From Pseudoprimorskyibacter insulae (GTDB taxonomy: Bacteria > Pseudomonadota > Alphaproteobacteria > Rhodobacterales > Rhodobacteraceae): a stretch of DNA of 64,000 bases. Made by a program: the position numbers and the translations under genes. The stretch lies in contig NZ_OMOJ01000001.1 of assembly GCF_900302505.1 (NCBI RefSeq), forward strand, positions 434,001 to 498,000, given 5' to 3'. Positions 37,868 to 46,832 of the stretch are shown here, one piece after another; within the stretch, counting starts at the first letter, position 1; every line of letters starts with the position of its first letter. A model generated the notes under the pieces. The model saw only the letters and a program-made list of their open reading frames with translations, had not been told where the DNA came from and did no database searches.

Positions 37868-38377
37868 ATGGCAAGACCAGCCCCCGAACCCGTCCAGGTC
37901 GTCAAACAGCGCCGCGATGCAGCCCTGCGCGCCTTGGTCGATGGCGTCCCCTACATCCAGTTCCTTGGCATCACCTTCGAACGCCGCGGCGATGAGCTAA
38001 CGGCGATTCTGGGGTTTGACGAAAAGCTGATCGGCAACCCGTTCCTGCCTGCCATTCATGGTGGCGTGACTGCGGCTTTTCTTGAGGTCACGGGCATCAT
38101 CTGCCTCAGCTGGTCGCTGATCTGGGAAGAGGTCGAATCCGGCGCCCTCAACCTTGAGGCGCTGGAGGCCGGCGATCTGCCGCGCCTGCCCAAGACGATC
38201 AATTTCACCGTGGATTACCTACGCTCGGGACTGCCGCGCGATGCCTATGCCCGCGCTCGCATCACCCGTTCTGGCCGCCGCTATGCCAGCGTTCAGGTCG
38301 AGGCATGGCAAGACAACCGCGACCGCCCCATCGCCCAAGCCCAAGCGCATTTCCTTATGCCCAGGCGCGATGACTAA
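37868..38377 (+). CDS. PaaI-type hotdog thioesterase, second copy
   Basis: A 169-residue hotdog protein related to its neighbour (AIHGGVTAAFLEVTGII, TINFTVDYLRSG). The active-site acid is Glu rather than Asp, and there is an insertion around residues 80-105 (WEEVESGALNLEALEAGDLP). A heterotypic pair or two substrates are both possible. The last 8 nt overlap the MATE gene. Confidence 0.9.
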   Translation: MARPAPEPVQVVKQRRDAALRALVDGVPYIQFLGITFERRGDELTAILGFDEKLIGNPFLPAIHGGVTAAFLEVTGIICLSWSLIWEEVESGALNLEALEAGDLPRLPKTINFTVDYLRSGLPRDAYARARITRSGRRYASVQVEAWQDNRDRPIAQAQAHFLMPRRDD

Positions 38378-39701
38378 GGCGATCACGCATCGCCGGGTGC
38401 TGACCATCGCAGCGCCAATCGTCCTGTCGAATGCCACTGTCCCGATCCTCGGCGCGGTCGACACCGGGGTTGTCGGCCAATTGGGCGAGGCAGCGCCAAT
38501 CGGTGCCGTCGGCATCGGCGCGATAATCCTGACCTCGATCTACTGGATCTACGGCTTTCTGCGTATGGGCACCGCCGGTCTGACGGCGCAGGCCGCAGGG
38601 CGCGGCGATGATCCTGAGGTCGTCGCTATCCTGACCCGGGTGCTGCTGATCGGCGGCATCGGCGGGCTGATCTACATCCTGCTGCAAGTGCCGATTTTTG
38701 CCGGGGCCTTTCTGATCTCGCCCGCCACGCCCGAGGTCGAAGCGCTGGCGCGCGATTACATGAGCATCCGCATCTGGACCGCCCCCGCCGCGATTGCGCT
38801 CTATGGTATCACCGGCTGGCTGATCGCCTTGGAACGCACCCGCGCGGTGCTGGCAATTCAGATCACGATGAACCTGCTGAACATCGGCCTGGACCTGCTT
38901 TTCGTGCTGGGGCTGGGTTGGGGTGTCGAGGGCGTCGCAATCGCCACGGCCATTGCCGAACTGACGGGTCTGGCCATGGGCCTTTACCTCTGCCGAGAGG
39001 CCTTCAGCGTACCGGACTGGCGCAACTGGGCACGGGTGCTGGACCGTGCGCGCCTGATCACCATGGCGCGGGTCAACACCGACATCCTGATCCGCTCGCT
39101 TCTGCTTCAGGCGATGTTCGTCTCATTCCTGTTTCTGGCGGCGGATTTTGGCGATGTCACGCTGGCGTCCAATCAGGTGCTGATGCAATTCCTTAGCATC
39201 ACCGCTTACGCGATGGACGGTTTTGCCTTCGCCGCCGAAGCGCTGGTGGGCCGCAGCTTTGGCGCAGGCGCGGTGCCTGCGCTGCGCCGCACGGTCAAAC
39301 TCACAGGTATCTGGAGCCTGACCACAGGCGCCCTCATGGCCATCACCTTTGCCCTGATCGGGCCCGCGTTGATCGACATCATGGCCGATGTCCCCGAAGT
39401 GCAGGCCGAAGCCCGTCACTACCTGCCGTATATGATCGCAGCGCCCATTATCGGCGCGGCCCCATGGATGCTGGACGGGATCTTTATCGGCGCGACCCGC
39501 AGTGCCGATATGCGCAATATGATGGCCATCAGCACGGTCATCTACGTCATCGCCCTGCTGATCCTGCTGCCAGCATTCGGCAATCACGGCCTCTGGGCCG
39601 CCTTGCTCATCAGCTTCGCAGTGCGCGGCGTCACGCTTGGCCTGCGCTATCCCGCATTGGAACGGGCGGCGGCCAAAAACGCCCCTGCCTTTTCTGACTA
39701 A
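38370..39701 (+). CDS. MATE family efflux transporter (DinF-like)
   Basis: A 443-residue protein with about 12 membrane helices in two homologous halves. The N-terminus RRVLTIAAPIVLSNATVPILGAVDTGVVG is typical of the DinF branch of MATE exporters. It would exchange Na+ or H+ for organic cations or other small molecules. The start at 38370 lies inside the preceding thioesterase gene, implying coupled translation; a functional link between thioester hydrolysis and export of the freed acid is conceivable. Confidence 0.92.
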   Translation: MTKAITHRRVLTIAAPIVLSNATVPILGAVDTGVVGQLGEAAPIGAVGIGAIILTSIYWIYGFLRMGTAGLTAQAAGRGDDPEVVAILTRVLLIGGIGGLIYILLQVPIFAGAFLISPATPEVEALARDYMSIRIWTAPAAIALYGITGWLIALERTRAVLAIQITMNLLNIGLDLLFVLGLGWGVEGVAIATAIAELTGLAMGLYLCREAFSVPDWRNWARVLDRARLITMARVNTDILIRSLLLQAMFVSFLFLAADFGDVTLASNQVLMQFLSITAYAMDGFAFAAEALVGRSFGAGAVPALRRTVKLTGIWSLTTGALMAITFALIGPALIDIMADVPEVQAEARHYLPYMIAAPIIGAAPWMLDGIFIGATRSADMRNMMAISTVIYVIALLILLPAFGNHGLWAALLISFAVRGVTLGLRYPALERAAAKNAPAFSD

Positions 39702-39814
39702 AAATATCCCGGGGAGGCTGCGCAGCAGCCGGGGCAGAGCCCCACACCGCTTGCGCCCCTGCGGCGCAAGCTTCCAATGGGCGTGGCAGCGCCGCGCGCC
39801 GCTGGATCAGGTGG
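39702..39814. repeat. Intergenic hairpin-rich region after the MATE gene
   Basis: AAAAATATCCCGGGGAGG is followed by small hairpins (GGCTGC-GCA-GCAGCC near 39717; CTTGCGCC...GGCGCAAG near 39750). The opening resembles AAAAATATTCCTCGGGGGAG at about 11110-11129 downstream of glyA, so it may be another dispersed extragenic element. Confidence 0.45.
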
Positions 39815-40156
39815 TCAAAGAATATCGCGCACGCGCTCGGGCGGGCGGCCAATCACCGCGCCTTCGGCGGTAAAGACCACAGGCCGTTCAATCAGCTTCG
39901 GGTTCGCCGCCAATGCCTTCAGCAGCGCGTCATCGCCCATGTCCCGGCTCAGGCCCAGTACCTTGAACAACGCCTCTTTCACGCGGACCATCTCGATCAC
40001 AGGGATGCCCAAGGCCTCCCGCGCGGCCTTCAACTCTTCCAAGGACGGCGCATCCTCTAGATAGCGCCGCTCGGTGATATCCACGCCCGCGTCCTGCAAA
40101 ATCGCCAAGGCTTCGCGCGATTTCGAACAGCGCGGGTTGTGCCAGATCGTGATCAT
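39815..40156 (-). CDS. arsC: Arsenate reductase, glutaredoxin-dependent type
   Basis: A 113-residue ArsC/Spx-like thioredoxin-fold protein. The active-site Cys lies in [13 protein letters not shown] (C10) and the anion-binding region is ERPVVF near residue 90. The start at 40156 gives a 4-nt overlap with the pyrD stop; a start at 40162 is possible. No other ars genes are near, so it may be a YfgD-like reductase of general function. Confidence 0.88.
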   Translation of the reverse strand: MITIWHNPRCSKSREALAILQDAGVDITERRYLEDAPSLEELKAAREALGIPVIEMVRVKEALFKVLGLSRDMGDDALLKALAANPKLIERPVVFTAEGAVIGRPPERVRDIL

Positions 40157-41211
40157 GCCCATGCCTCGCGTTTGCTGCCAACCGCTTCGGCGACATTGGC
40201 AAACCCGTCCCGCGCCAGCAGCGCGTCCAGCCCTTCAACGATCTCTTGCACGAGGCTCAGCCCGCCATAAACCAGCGCCGTATACAGCTGCACAGCCGAG
40301 GCTCCGGCAAGGATCTTGGCATAGGCTTGCTCGGCCGAGCCAACGCCGCCCACGCCGATCAAAGGCAGCTTGCCCTCGGTCAGCACCGACAGCCGCGCCA
40401 GAACGCGGGTCGATTTTTCGAACAATGGCTGTCCCGAAAGGCCGCCGCCTTGCGATTTGTGATGCGATATCAGCCCGTCGCGGCCCAGCGTCGTGTTGGT
40501 GGCAATCACACCGGCCACGCCCGACGCCATGGCCACTTCGGCAATATCCTTCAGCCCGGCTTCGTCCAGATCTGGCGCGATTTTCAGGAACACGGGCAGG
40601 GGGCGGCCCAGACCGTCCCGCGCCTCGATCACCCCGGCCAGCAGCGACGCCAGCGCATCCTTGCCCTGCAAATCGCGCAGCTTTTCGGTGTTGGGCGAGC
40701 TGACGTTGACCGTCGCGAAATCCAAGTGCTTGCCGCAATGGGTCAGCACGGTTGCGAAATCGGCGGCGCGGTCTTCGCTGTCTTTGTTGGCCCCAAGGTT
40801 CAGGCCAATCACCGCATCACGCGGGCGGTCTGCCAGACGGGCGGCAATCGCCTCCATCCCTTGGTTGTTAAAGCCAAAGCGGTTGATCGCAGCCTTGTCT
40901 TCAGTCAGCCGGTACAGTCGCGGACGCGGGTTGCCTTGCTGCGGGCGGGGCGTTGCGGCGCCGACCTCAAAGAAGCCAAACCCAGCCCGCGACAGGCCCG
41001 ACAGCGCCTGCGCGTTCTTATCAAACCCGGCGGCAAGACCCACGGGGTTCGCCATGCGCAGCCCCGCAACCTCAGTGCGCAACCGGTCCGAGGTCAGCAG
41101 ACCGGGGGCAGGGGCGGCACCTGCCCGCAGCGCCAGTAGGGCCAAGCCATGGGCTGTTTCCGGGTCGATCTGGCGCAGGGCCGTCAGGCCAATCTGTTCA
41201 ACGATCTTCAT
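40153..41211 (-). CDS. pyrD: Dihydroorotate dehydrogenase (quinone), class 2
   Basis: A 352-residue FMN enzyme oxidising dihydroorotate to orotate with membrane quinone as acceptor, the fourth step of pyrimidine synthesis. The N-terminal amphipathic extension ([25 protein letters not shown]) marks the membrane-bound class 2. The catalytic Ser is in [16 protein letters not shown], with the FMN-binding [20 protein letters not shown] near the end. An ATG one codon upstream (41214) is an alternative start. Confidence 0.96.
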   Translation of the reverse strand: MKIVEQIGLTALRQIDPETAHGLALLALRAGAAPAPGLLTSDRLRTEVAGLRMANPVGLAAGFDKNAQALSGLSRAGFGFFEVGAATPRPQQGNPRPRLYRLTEDKAAINRFGFNNQGMEAIAARLADRPRDAVIGLNLGANKDSEDRAADFATVLTHCGKHLDFATVNVSSPNTEKLRDLQGKDALASLLAGVIEARDGLGRPLPVFLKIAPDLDEAGLKDIAEVAMASGVAGVIATNTTLGRDGLISHHKSQGGGLSGQPLFEKSTRVLARLSVLTEGKLPLIGVGGVGSAEQAYAKILAGASAVQLYTALVYGGLSLVQEIVEGLDALLARDGFANVAEAVGSKREAWA

Positions 41212-41230
41212 CATACGGTTTCCAATCGGA

Positions 41231-41566
41231 TCAGAGGTCATCGGGGAACTCATGCGCGCCGTTTTCGAACGGCAACACCTTGTGCCAGAGCACATCGGCC
41301 AGCCGCAGCGGCGCGTACAAATGCGGGAACAAGGCCCCGCCGCGCGACACCTCCCATTTCAGCGCCTCGCCCAAGGCATTGGCGTCGAACGCCAGCAGCA
41401 AAAGCCCATCGGCCCCGGCAAAATGCTTGGCCGCGGTTTCGCGCACCTGTTCGGCGGTGGAGAAATGCACGAACCCGTCCGACACATCGATCGGGGCACC
41501 GGCGGTTTCGCCAGACGATTGCAGCGCCGCCCATTCGTCGGCGCGAAGGATCTTGTAAATCAGCAT
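41231..41566 (-). CDS. DUF952 domain protein
   Basis: A 111-residue protein of the DUF952 family ([10 protein letters not shown]..., [20 protein letters not shown], and a [13 protein letters not shown]-like end). The fold is related to ADP-ribosyl-type small domains, but no activity is established. It lies about 17 nt upstream of pyrD in the same operon. The start at 41566 is chosen for the conserved MLIYKI opening. Confidence 0.9.
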   Translation of the reverse strand: MLIYKILRADEWAALQSSGETAGAPIDVSDGFVHFSTAEQVRETAAKHFAGADGLLLLAFDANALGEALKWEVSRGGALFPHLYAPLRLADVLWHKVLPFENGAHEFPDDL

Positions 41567-41597
41567 AGCCGCTTGTTGCCCCGCGTTGGCACGCGGG

Positions 41598-42302
41598 TCA
41601 AGTATCGCCGCGCAACCGGGCCAATTCCGCGTCAAATGCCGCACCCGATGCCACGGCATCAACCAATGCCAGCAGGCCATCCCGTCCGATGTCCTCCGCG
41701 ATCGCCTCGACCATTCGGCCAGCCGCGCCGTACAGGGCGGCAAAGCTGTCAGGCCCGGCCATGGCTTTCCAATCCTTTGGGGTCTGGGCGGCAGTGACCC
41801 ACAGTGCCTGGGGTTCGGATGCTGGCCGAATATAGCGCGGATCGGGCGACACCCAGACCGCCAGCCCCTCATTAAACCAAGCGGGAATGCGCCCGCTGCG
41901 GATGGGGGCGGGGCCGATCCGGCGCTGTAGCCCCACATGCACAAATTCATGTGTGATAACCGGCAGCGTCACACCATCGGGCGCAAAGGCGATCAGCCGA
42001 TCTTCGAAGGCCAAGCCCGGCACATACAGGTTGAATTGCTTGGCGCAGGGGCTTTGCGTGCACAGCACAATACTGCCCGGCACCACGTCGTCGAACAGGG
42101 TTTCCGCCAAGGCCTGCCCTTGGGCCAGCAGTGCCAACTGCGCCTCGGCAGTTTGGGGATCGTCCGTCCAGACATTCGGCGCAATTTCGCCGAGGCCGGA
42201 CAGCCCCGGCGCGATCAAATGGTGATGTCCGGGAACGGCGCAGGCCGTGATGGCGAAAAGCCCCGCGATTCCTAACGAAATTGCCGTGATGCGACGCCTC
42301 AT
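41598..42302 (-). CDS. Lipoprotein with gluzincin-type metallopeptidase motifs
   Basis: A 234-residue lipoprotein. The signal peptide ends in a lipobox with C21 (FAITAC). H118-E119-x-x-H122 (THEFVH) followed by WFNEGLAVW, with E145 as third zinc ligand, matches the gluzincin (peptidase MA) arrangement. A single-domain periplasmic metallopeptidase anchored to a membrane is the reading. The start at 42302 is fixed by AGGAGG 6 nt upstream. Substrate unknown. Confidence 0.88.
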   Translation of the reverse strand: MRRRITAISLGIAGLFAITACAVPGHHHLIAPGLSGLGEIAPNVWTDDPQTAEAQLALLAQGQALAETLFDDVVPGSIVLCTQSPCAKQFNLYVPGLAFEDRLIAFAPDGVTLPVITHEFVHVGLQRRIGPAPIRSGRIPAWFNEGLAVWVSPDPRYIRPASEPQALWVTAAQTPKDWKAMAGPDSFAALYGAAGRMVEAIAEDIGRDGLLALVDAVASGAAFDAELARLRGDT

Positions 42303-42448
42303 GATGCCTCCTGCTTCAGCCACTTATTCATGCGGCCCTGTCATGGCACTGTCACCTGACGCTGCGATATCGCGCAACAGGCTTTGACTCGGTTCACGGC
42401 AAAGTGCAGCATCACTATTTATAACAACACGACAGAGAGGACTTATTC

Positions 42449-44008
42449 ATGTCTGTTCGCCTTCTTGCCAGCGCAGCAGCTCTTGCGCTTTCGGCAGGGG
42501 TTGCCAGCGCCGATTATTCGCTGACCATCCTGCACACCAATGACTTCCACGCCCGGTTTGAGCCGATCTCGAAATACGACTCGGGCTGCTCGGCCGAAGA
42601 CAACACCGAAGGCAAATGCTTTGGTGGCTCGGCCCGTCTTGTGACGGCGGTTGAAGCGGCGCGCGCGCGGTCGAACAACTCGATCCTCGTGGATGGCGGT
42701 GACCAGTTCCAAGGCACGCTGTTCTACACCTACTACAAGGGCAAGCTTGCCGCCGAGATGATGAACAAGCTTGGCTATGACGGCATGACCGTTGGCAACC
42801 ACGAATTCGACGACGGCCCCGAGGTGCTTCGCGGCTTTATGGATGCGGTCAGCTTCCCGGTTCTGATGTCGAACGCCGATGTCTCGGGCGAGGACCTGCT
42901 GGCGGGCAAGCTGCAGAAATCGACCATCATTGAACGTGGCGGCGAAAAGCTGGGCCTGATCGGCCTGACCCCGCAAGACACCGATGAACTGGCCAGCCCC
43001 GGCCCGAATGTCATCTTCACCGATCCGGTTCAGGCCGTTCAGGGCGAAGTGGACAAGTTGACCGCCGAAGGCGTGAACAAGATCATCGTTCTGTCGCACT
43101 CGGGCTACAAGGTTGACCAGCGCGTTGCCGCTGAAACCACTGGCGTTGACGTGATCGTGGGCGGTCACTCGAACACCTATCTGTCGAACTCGGCTGAAAA
43201 CGCCGAAGGCCCGTACCCGACGATGGTCGGCTCGACCGCGATCGTATCGGCCTATGCCTATGGCAAATTCCTGGGCGAGCTGAACGTGACCTTCGACGAC
43301 GAAGGCAACATCACCGAAGCCGTGGGTGAGCCGCTGATCATGGATGGCGGCGTGGCCGAAGATGAAGGCACCAAAGCCCGCATCGCCGAAGCTGCCGCCC
43401 CGCTGGAAGAAATCCGCAACCGCGTTGTGGCCGAAACCGCATCGGAAATCGTTGGCGTTCGTGAAGAGTGCCGCGCCGTTGAATGCGCCATGGGCAACCT
43501 GATTGCCGACGCCATGCTGGACCGTGTTAAGGATCAGGGCATCGAGATCGCCATCCAGAACGGCGGCGGTATCCGTGCCTCGATCGACGCAGGCCCCGTG
43601 ACCATGGGCGAAGTGCTGACCGTGCTGCCGTTCCAGAACACCCTGTCGACCTTCCAGGTCTCGGGCGCTGTTGTGGTTGAAGCGCTTGAAAACGGTGTCA
43701 GCCAGATGGAAGAGGGCGCAGGCCGCTTCCCGCAGGTGGCCGGCATGACCTTCACCGTTGATCCGTCGCAGCCTGCTGGCTCGCGTATCTCGGACGTGAT
43801 GGTTGGCGGTGCGCCGATTGATCTGGCCAAGACCTACGGCGTTGTGTCCAACAACTACGTGCGCAATGGTGGCGACGGCTTCAAGATGTTCGTCAACGCC
43901 GAAAATGCCTATGACTTTGGCCCGGATCTGGCCGACGTGACCGCCGAGTTTATCGCCGCGAACGCGCCTTACACCCCGTACAAAGATGGCCGTATCACCG
44001 TGAAGTGA
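42449..44008 (+). CDS. Periplasmic 5'-nucleotidase / 2',3'-cyclic phosphodiesterase family
   Basis: A 519-residue exported UshA-type metallophosphoesterase. Signal peptide 1-21 (GVASA). The N-terminal dinuclear metal site is complete: D32 and H34 in HTNDFH, VDGGDQFQGT, VGNHEFDDG, LSHSGY, VGGHSNTYL. The C-terminal nucleotide-binding domain has NGGGIRASIDAG and NNYVRNGGDGF. It dephosphorylates extracellular nucleotides so that nucleosides can enter the salvage operon at 18.7-23.2 kb. Codon usage is strongly biased to C/G-ending optimal codons, suggesting high expression. Confidence 0.93.
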   Translation: MSVRLLASAAALALSAGVASADYSLTILHTNDFHARFEPISKYDSGCSAEDNTEGKCFGGSARLVTAVEAARARSNNSILVDGGDQFQGTLFYTYYKGKLAAEMMNKLGYDGMTVGNHEFDDGPEVLRGFMDAVSFPVLMSNADVSGEDLLAGKLQKSTIIERGGEKLGLIGLTPQDTDELASPGPNVIFTDPVQAVQGEVDKLTAEGVNKIIVLSHSGYKVDQRVAAETTGVDVIVGGHSNTYLSNSAENAEGPYPTMVGSTAIVSAYAYGKFLGELNVTFDDEGNITEAVGEPLIMDGGVAEDEGTKARIAEAAAPLEEIRNRVVAETASEIVGVREECRAVECAMGNLIADAMLDRVKDQGIEIAIQNGGGIRASIDAGPVTMGEVLTVLPFQNTLSTFQVSGAVVVEALENGVSQMEEGAGRFPQVAGMTFTVDPSQPAGSRISDVMVGGAPIDLAKTYGVVSNNYVRNGGDGFKMFVNAENAYDFGPDLADVTAEFIAANAPYTPYKDGRITVK

Positions 44009-44030
44009 TCTTCACCGGTTGACACGCGTA

Positions 44031-44056
44031 GGGCCGCCCCAAGGGGCGGCCCTTTT
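44031..44056 (+). terminator. Rho-independent terminator of the 5'-nucleotidase gene
   Basis: Stem GGGCCGCCCC / GGGGCGGCCC with a minimal AA centre (real loop probably CAAG), followed by TTTTC. Confidence 0.92.
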
Positions 44057-44077
44057 CGTTGCCGTGAGTGAGGGGGG

Positions 44078-44572
44078 TTAGTTCAGGGCAATGCCCAGGA
44101 CTGCCATGATCTGGCCCCGGTCGCCTTGGGTCAGATCGGCCACCGTTGTTTCGGTGGTGGCATTGGCAAAACCTGCCGCTTGCAGGTCAGTGACGATGGT
44201 GTCGGCGGTTTTGTCGGTCATCGTGGCCAGCGCGGTGATCGGAGCTTTTTGCAGTGCGCCGATCAGCCGACCGGGGTTCATCCCGCCGCCCGATTGCGCT
44301 TGATCCAACGGCACAAAGGTGGCCGCTGTCAGCACGACGCCAAGCACCATGATCGTCGCGCCGACGGGCTTTTTGAAATAGGCCAGAAACGGGCGCCAGT
44401 TGATTGCGATGTGGAACAGAAAGACCACCATGATTGCCATGCCGATCCATTCATGCGCAACGCGCGATAGAATGCCGCCCGAATGAAAGAACAGAACGAT
44501 TCCGGTGACGCCGGTGATGATGAAAGTGGCCGCGGTCAGCGGCGTTGCCCATTTGCGCATGGCAAGTGTCAT
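44078..44572 (-). CDS. DUF4405 domain membrane protein (cytochrome b561-like)
   Basis: A 164-residue protein with three membrane segments in its N-terminal 110 residues. Histidines lie in pairs (LFFHSGG, VAHEWIGM, FLFHIAINW), as in DUF4405/cytochrome b561-like haem proteins. A soluble C-terminal tail (residues 115-164, ALATMTDKTADTIVTDLQAAGF) has a duplicated feel, with repeated T/A/D-rich helices. The start at 44572 is preceded by AGGGA. A redox or haem role is inferred. Confidence 0.82.
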   Translation of the reverse strand: MTLAMRKWATPLTAATFIITGVTGIVLFFHSGGILSRVAHEWIGMAIMVVFLFHIAINWRPFLAYFKKPVGATIMVLGVVLTAATFVPLDQAQSGGGMNPGRLIGALQKAPITALATMTDKTADTIVTDLQAAGFANATTETTVADLTQGDRGQIMAVLGIALN

Positions 44573-44728
44573 GAATTTGGTCCCTGTACGTCTTCCGCAA
44601 AATTTGCGGCGTGATCGTAATACGCAGCAGCCTGAACTTTCCGTCGCGCCCAGCCTAATTTTTTCGTGAAACAAAGCGCCCCGCGCGATAGGGTCAGCAA
44701 GAACGCATTTCAGCAGTGCAAGGCTTTC

Positions 44729-45037
44729 ATGGATCATCCCCTTATCGACCTGATCAACGCGCGGATCAAAGCCGCCGAGGCCGATGGCGCGTTCGAAAAC
44801 CTGCCCGGCGCGGGTAGGCCCTTGCCCGAATGCGATGATCCCGAAAATGCCGTTCTGAACCGGATCTTAAAGGACAATGGCGCGGTGCCGGAATTTGTCT
44901 CGCTCTCGCGCGAGTTGGAAAAACTGCGCATCGAATTGCGCGACACGGGCGATCGAACCCGGCGGGCGGCGCTGCTGAAAGACATGTCCATGCTGGAGGC
45001 CAAGATTGAAATCGCTCGCAAAAGCCATCTTCGTTAG
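44729..45037 (+). CDS. DUF1992 (DnaJ homologue subfamily C28-type) protein
   Basis: A 102-residue protein with the DUF1992 core (LIDLINARIKAAEADGAFENLPGAGRPLP). The molecular role is undefined. The 3' end overlaps the next gene by 32 nt, with that gene's ribosome-binding site inside this coding region, so translation of the two is probably coupled. Confidence 0.9.
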   Translation: MDHPLIDLINARIKAAEADGAFENLPGAGRPLPECDDPENAVLNRILKDNGAVPEFVSLSRELEKLRIELRDTGDRTRRAALLKDMSMLEAKIEIARKSHLR

Positions 45038-46154
45038 CGCGATGATTTTCTCAGCCCCCGCCAAGGCCATGACCCCCGAGGACCGCTTGGCCGGGTTGAT
45101 GAATGGTCCAGACAAATCATGGTTCGCGGCGTCCTTCTTGGCGGCGGTGCCGTATGGCCAAGTGCGCAGCCTGATGCGGGATCTGTCCAAGGTGATGGGC
45201 CCAGTGACCGATGTGACGCCATCGGGCGAAGGCTATGTCATTCGCAGCGCCACGCATTCGGTCAAGGCGCAGATCGCGCTGGATGGAGCGGGGCAAATCA
45301 TCGGGCTGTATTTCGACCCGCCGCAGGCGCTTTTGGTGACGCTGGAACAGGCGCGGGATGGGCTGTTGGCGCTGAAGGGCGAAGTGGCCTTTATGGTGAT
45401 GCGCGGCGGTGATGTGATCTTGGAACAAGGTTCAGATAGGTCGCTGGCCGTTGGCTCGGCCTTCAAGATCGCGATTTTGGCCGAACTGGCGGCGCAGGTG
45501 CAGGCGGGCGGGCGCGATTGGGCGGATGTCGTCACGCTGCGGGACCGGCATAAATCACTGCCATCGGGTGATATGCGCGACTTGCCGGATGGCACGCCCG
45601 TCACGCTGGCCCATGCGGCGGCCTTGATGATTTCGCAAAGCGACAACACTGCGACCGACCTGCTGATGGATGTGGTGGGGGCCGATGCGGTTGCCCGGCG
45701 TCTTGGGGTGGCCCATGCGTTGACAACGCGGCAGTTCTTCGCGCTGAAGGCCGATACCGAACTGGCCGCGGGTTATGTGGCGGGCGATGCCGCCACCCGG
45801 CGCACCTTGGCCGATCAAGCCGCCGCGCGTCCCTTGCCGCATGTTTCGTCCATCGGCCCGTTTGTTCCGGGGCTAGAGTGGCAGGTGCCCGCAACCCGCC
45901 TGTGCCAGATCATGGCCGAGGTTCAGGGCCTGCCCGCGATGCAGATCAATCCCGGCGTGATCGATGCGCAAGACTGGGCATCGGTCGCGTTCAAGGGCGG
46001 AAGTGAGGTCGGTGTGCTGAACCTGACCACTTGGGCGCGGCCGGAAAATGGCCCGCCAATCTGCGCCGTGCTGACGGTGAACCATGACCAAGCGCTAGAG
46101 GAGGCCGAGATCGCGCAGGCCTATTCGGCGCTGTTCACAGCCTTGCGGGAGTGA
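45006..46154 (+). CDS. Class A beta-lactamase-fold serine hydrolase with extra N-terminal domain
   Basis: A 382-residue exported protein starting at TTG (45006), preceded by CTGGAGG 6 nt upstream. The signal peptide (1-21, ending SAPAKA) comes immediately after that codon, supporting the start. Residues 22-115 form an additional domain of the DUF3887-like size. The catalytic domain has S151-A-F-K154, S212-D213-N214 and K330-G331-G332, the three motifs of class A beta-lactamases and low-mass penicillin-binding proteins. An obvious omega-loop glutamate is not visible, so it may be an acyl-enzyme or peptidoglycan hydrolase rather than a resistance enzyme. Confidence 0.88.
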   Translation: MKSLAKAIFVSAMIFSAPAKAMTPEDRLAGLMNGPDKSWFAASFLAAVPYGQVRSLMRDLSKVMGPVTDVTPSGEGYVIRSATHSVKAQIALDGAGQIIGLYFDPPQALLVTLEQARDGLLALKGEVAFMVMRGGDVILEQGSDRSLAVGSAFKIAILAELAAQVQAGGRDWADVVTLRDRHKSLPSGDMRDLPDGTPVTLAHAAALMISQSDNTATDLLMDVVGADAVARRLGVAHALTTRQFFALKADTELAAGYVAGDAATRRTLADQAAARPLPHVSSIGPFVPGLEWQVPATRLCQIMAEVQGLPAMQINPGVIDAQDWASVAFKGGSEVGVLNLTTWARPENGPPICAVLTVNHDQALEEAEIAQAYSALFTALRE

Positions 46155-46158
46155 TCGA

Positions 46159-46827
46159 ATGTGTGGTCGCTTCGCCGTCACACTGCCGACCGACGCCATG
46201 GCCCGCCTGTTTGAGGCGACACCGGCCAATGACTTGCCGGTCGTGCCCAATTACAACGTCTGCCCAACAACCCAGATCCACACGATCCAAAGCCGCGACG
46301 GCCAGCGCCATCTGGCGCCGATGCGCTGGGGGTTCATCCCGCATTGGTACAAGGCACCGAATGACGGCCCTTTGCTGATCAACGCGCGGGCCGAAACCAT
46401 CGCGACGAAGCCAGCGTTTCGCGCGGCCTGCCGCGAACGGCGCTGCCTGATCCCGGTCAGCGGGTTTTATGAATGGACCAAGGATGAAAACGGCAATCGC
46501 CTGCCATGGTACATCCAGCCTGCGCAGGGCGAGGTGTTGACCTTCGCGGGCGTTTGGCAGGACTGGGGGGAGGATGCAATGCGCACCTGCGCCGTGGTTA
46601 CCACCGGCGCGAATGAGGCAATGTCGACCATTCACCACCGGATGCCGGTTATTCTGCGCCCCGAGGATTGGCCGCTCTGGCTGGGTGAGGCAGGGCATGG
46701 CGCGGCAAAGCTAATGACAGCGGCACCAGAAGATGCGCTGCGGTTTCATCGCGTCAGCCGTAACGTGAATTCCAACCGGGCAACCGGGCCGGAGTTGATA
46801 GAGGTGTTGGAAGAGGTCGAGGAGTAA
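46159..46827 (+). CDS. SRAP-domain protein (YedK/HMCES family)
   Basis: A 222-residue protein that forms thiazolidine DNA-protein crosslinks with abasic sites in single-stranded DNA, protecting them. Active-site residues match YedK: C2, N75, E105 and H160 (MCGRF, NARAET, GFYEW, STIHHRM). Removal of the initiator Met exposes C2. It starts 4 nt after the beta-lactamase-fold gene. No lexA-type site was recognised upstream. Confidence 0.95.
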   Translation: MCGRFAVTLPTDAMARLFEATPANDLPVVPNYNVCPTTQIHTIQSRDGQRHLAPMRWGFIPHWYKAPNDGPLLINARAETIATKPAFRAACRERRCLIPVSGFYEWTKDENGNRLPWYIQPAQGEVLTFAGVWQDWGEDAMRTCAVVTTGANEAMSTIHHRMPVILRPEDWPLWLGEAGHGAAKLMTAAPEDALRFHRVSRNVNSNRATGPELIEVLEEVEE

Positions 46828-46832
46828 AGCGC

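Noticed and set aside
39815-40156. Arsenic-resistance operon
   Set aside because: Only an ArsC-type reductase is present; no arsB, acr3 or arsenic-type arsR is adjacent, and the gene is coupled to pyrD instead.
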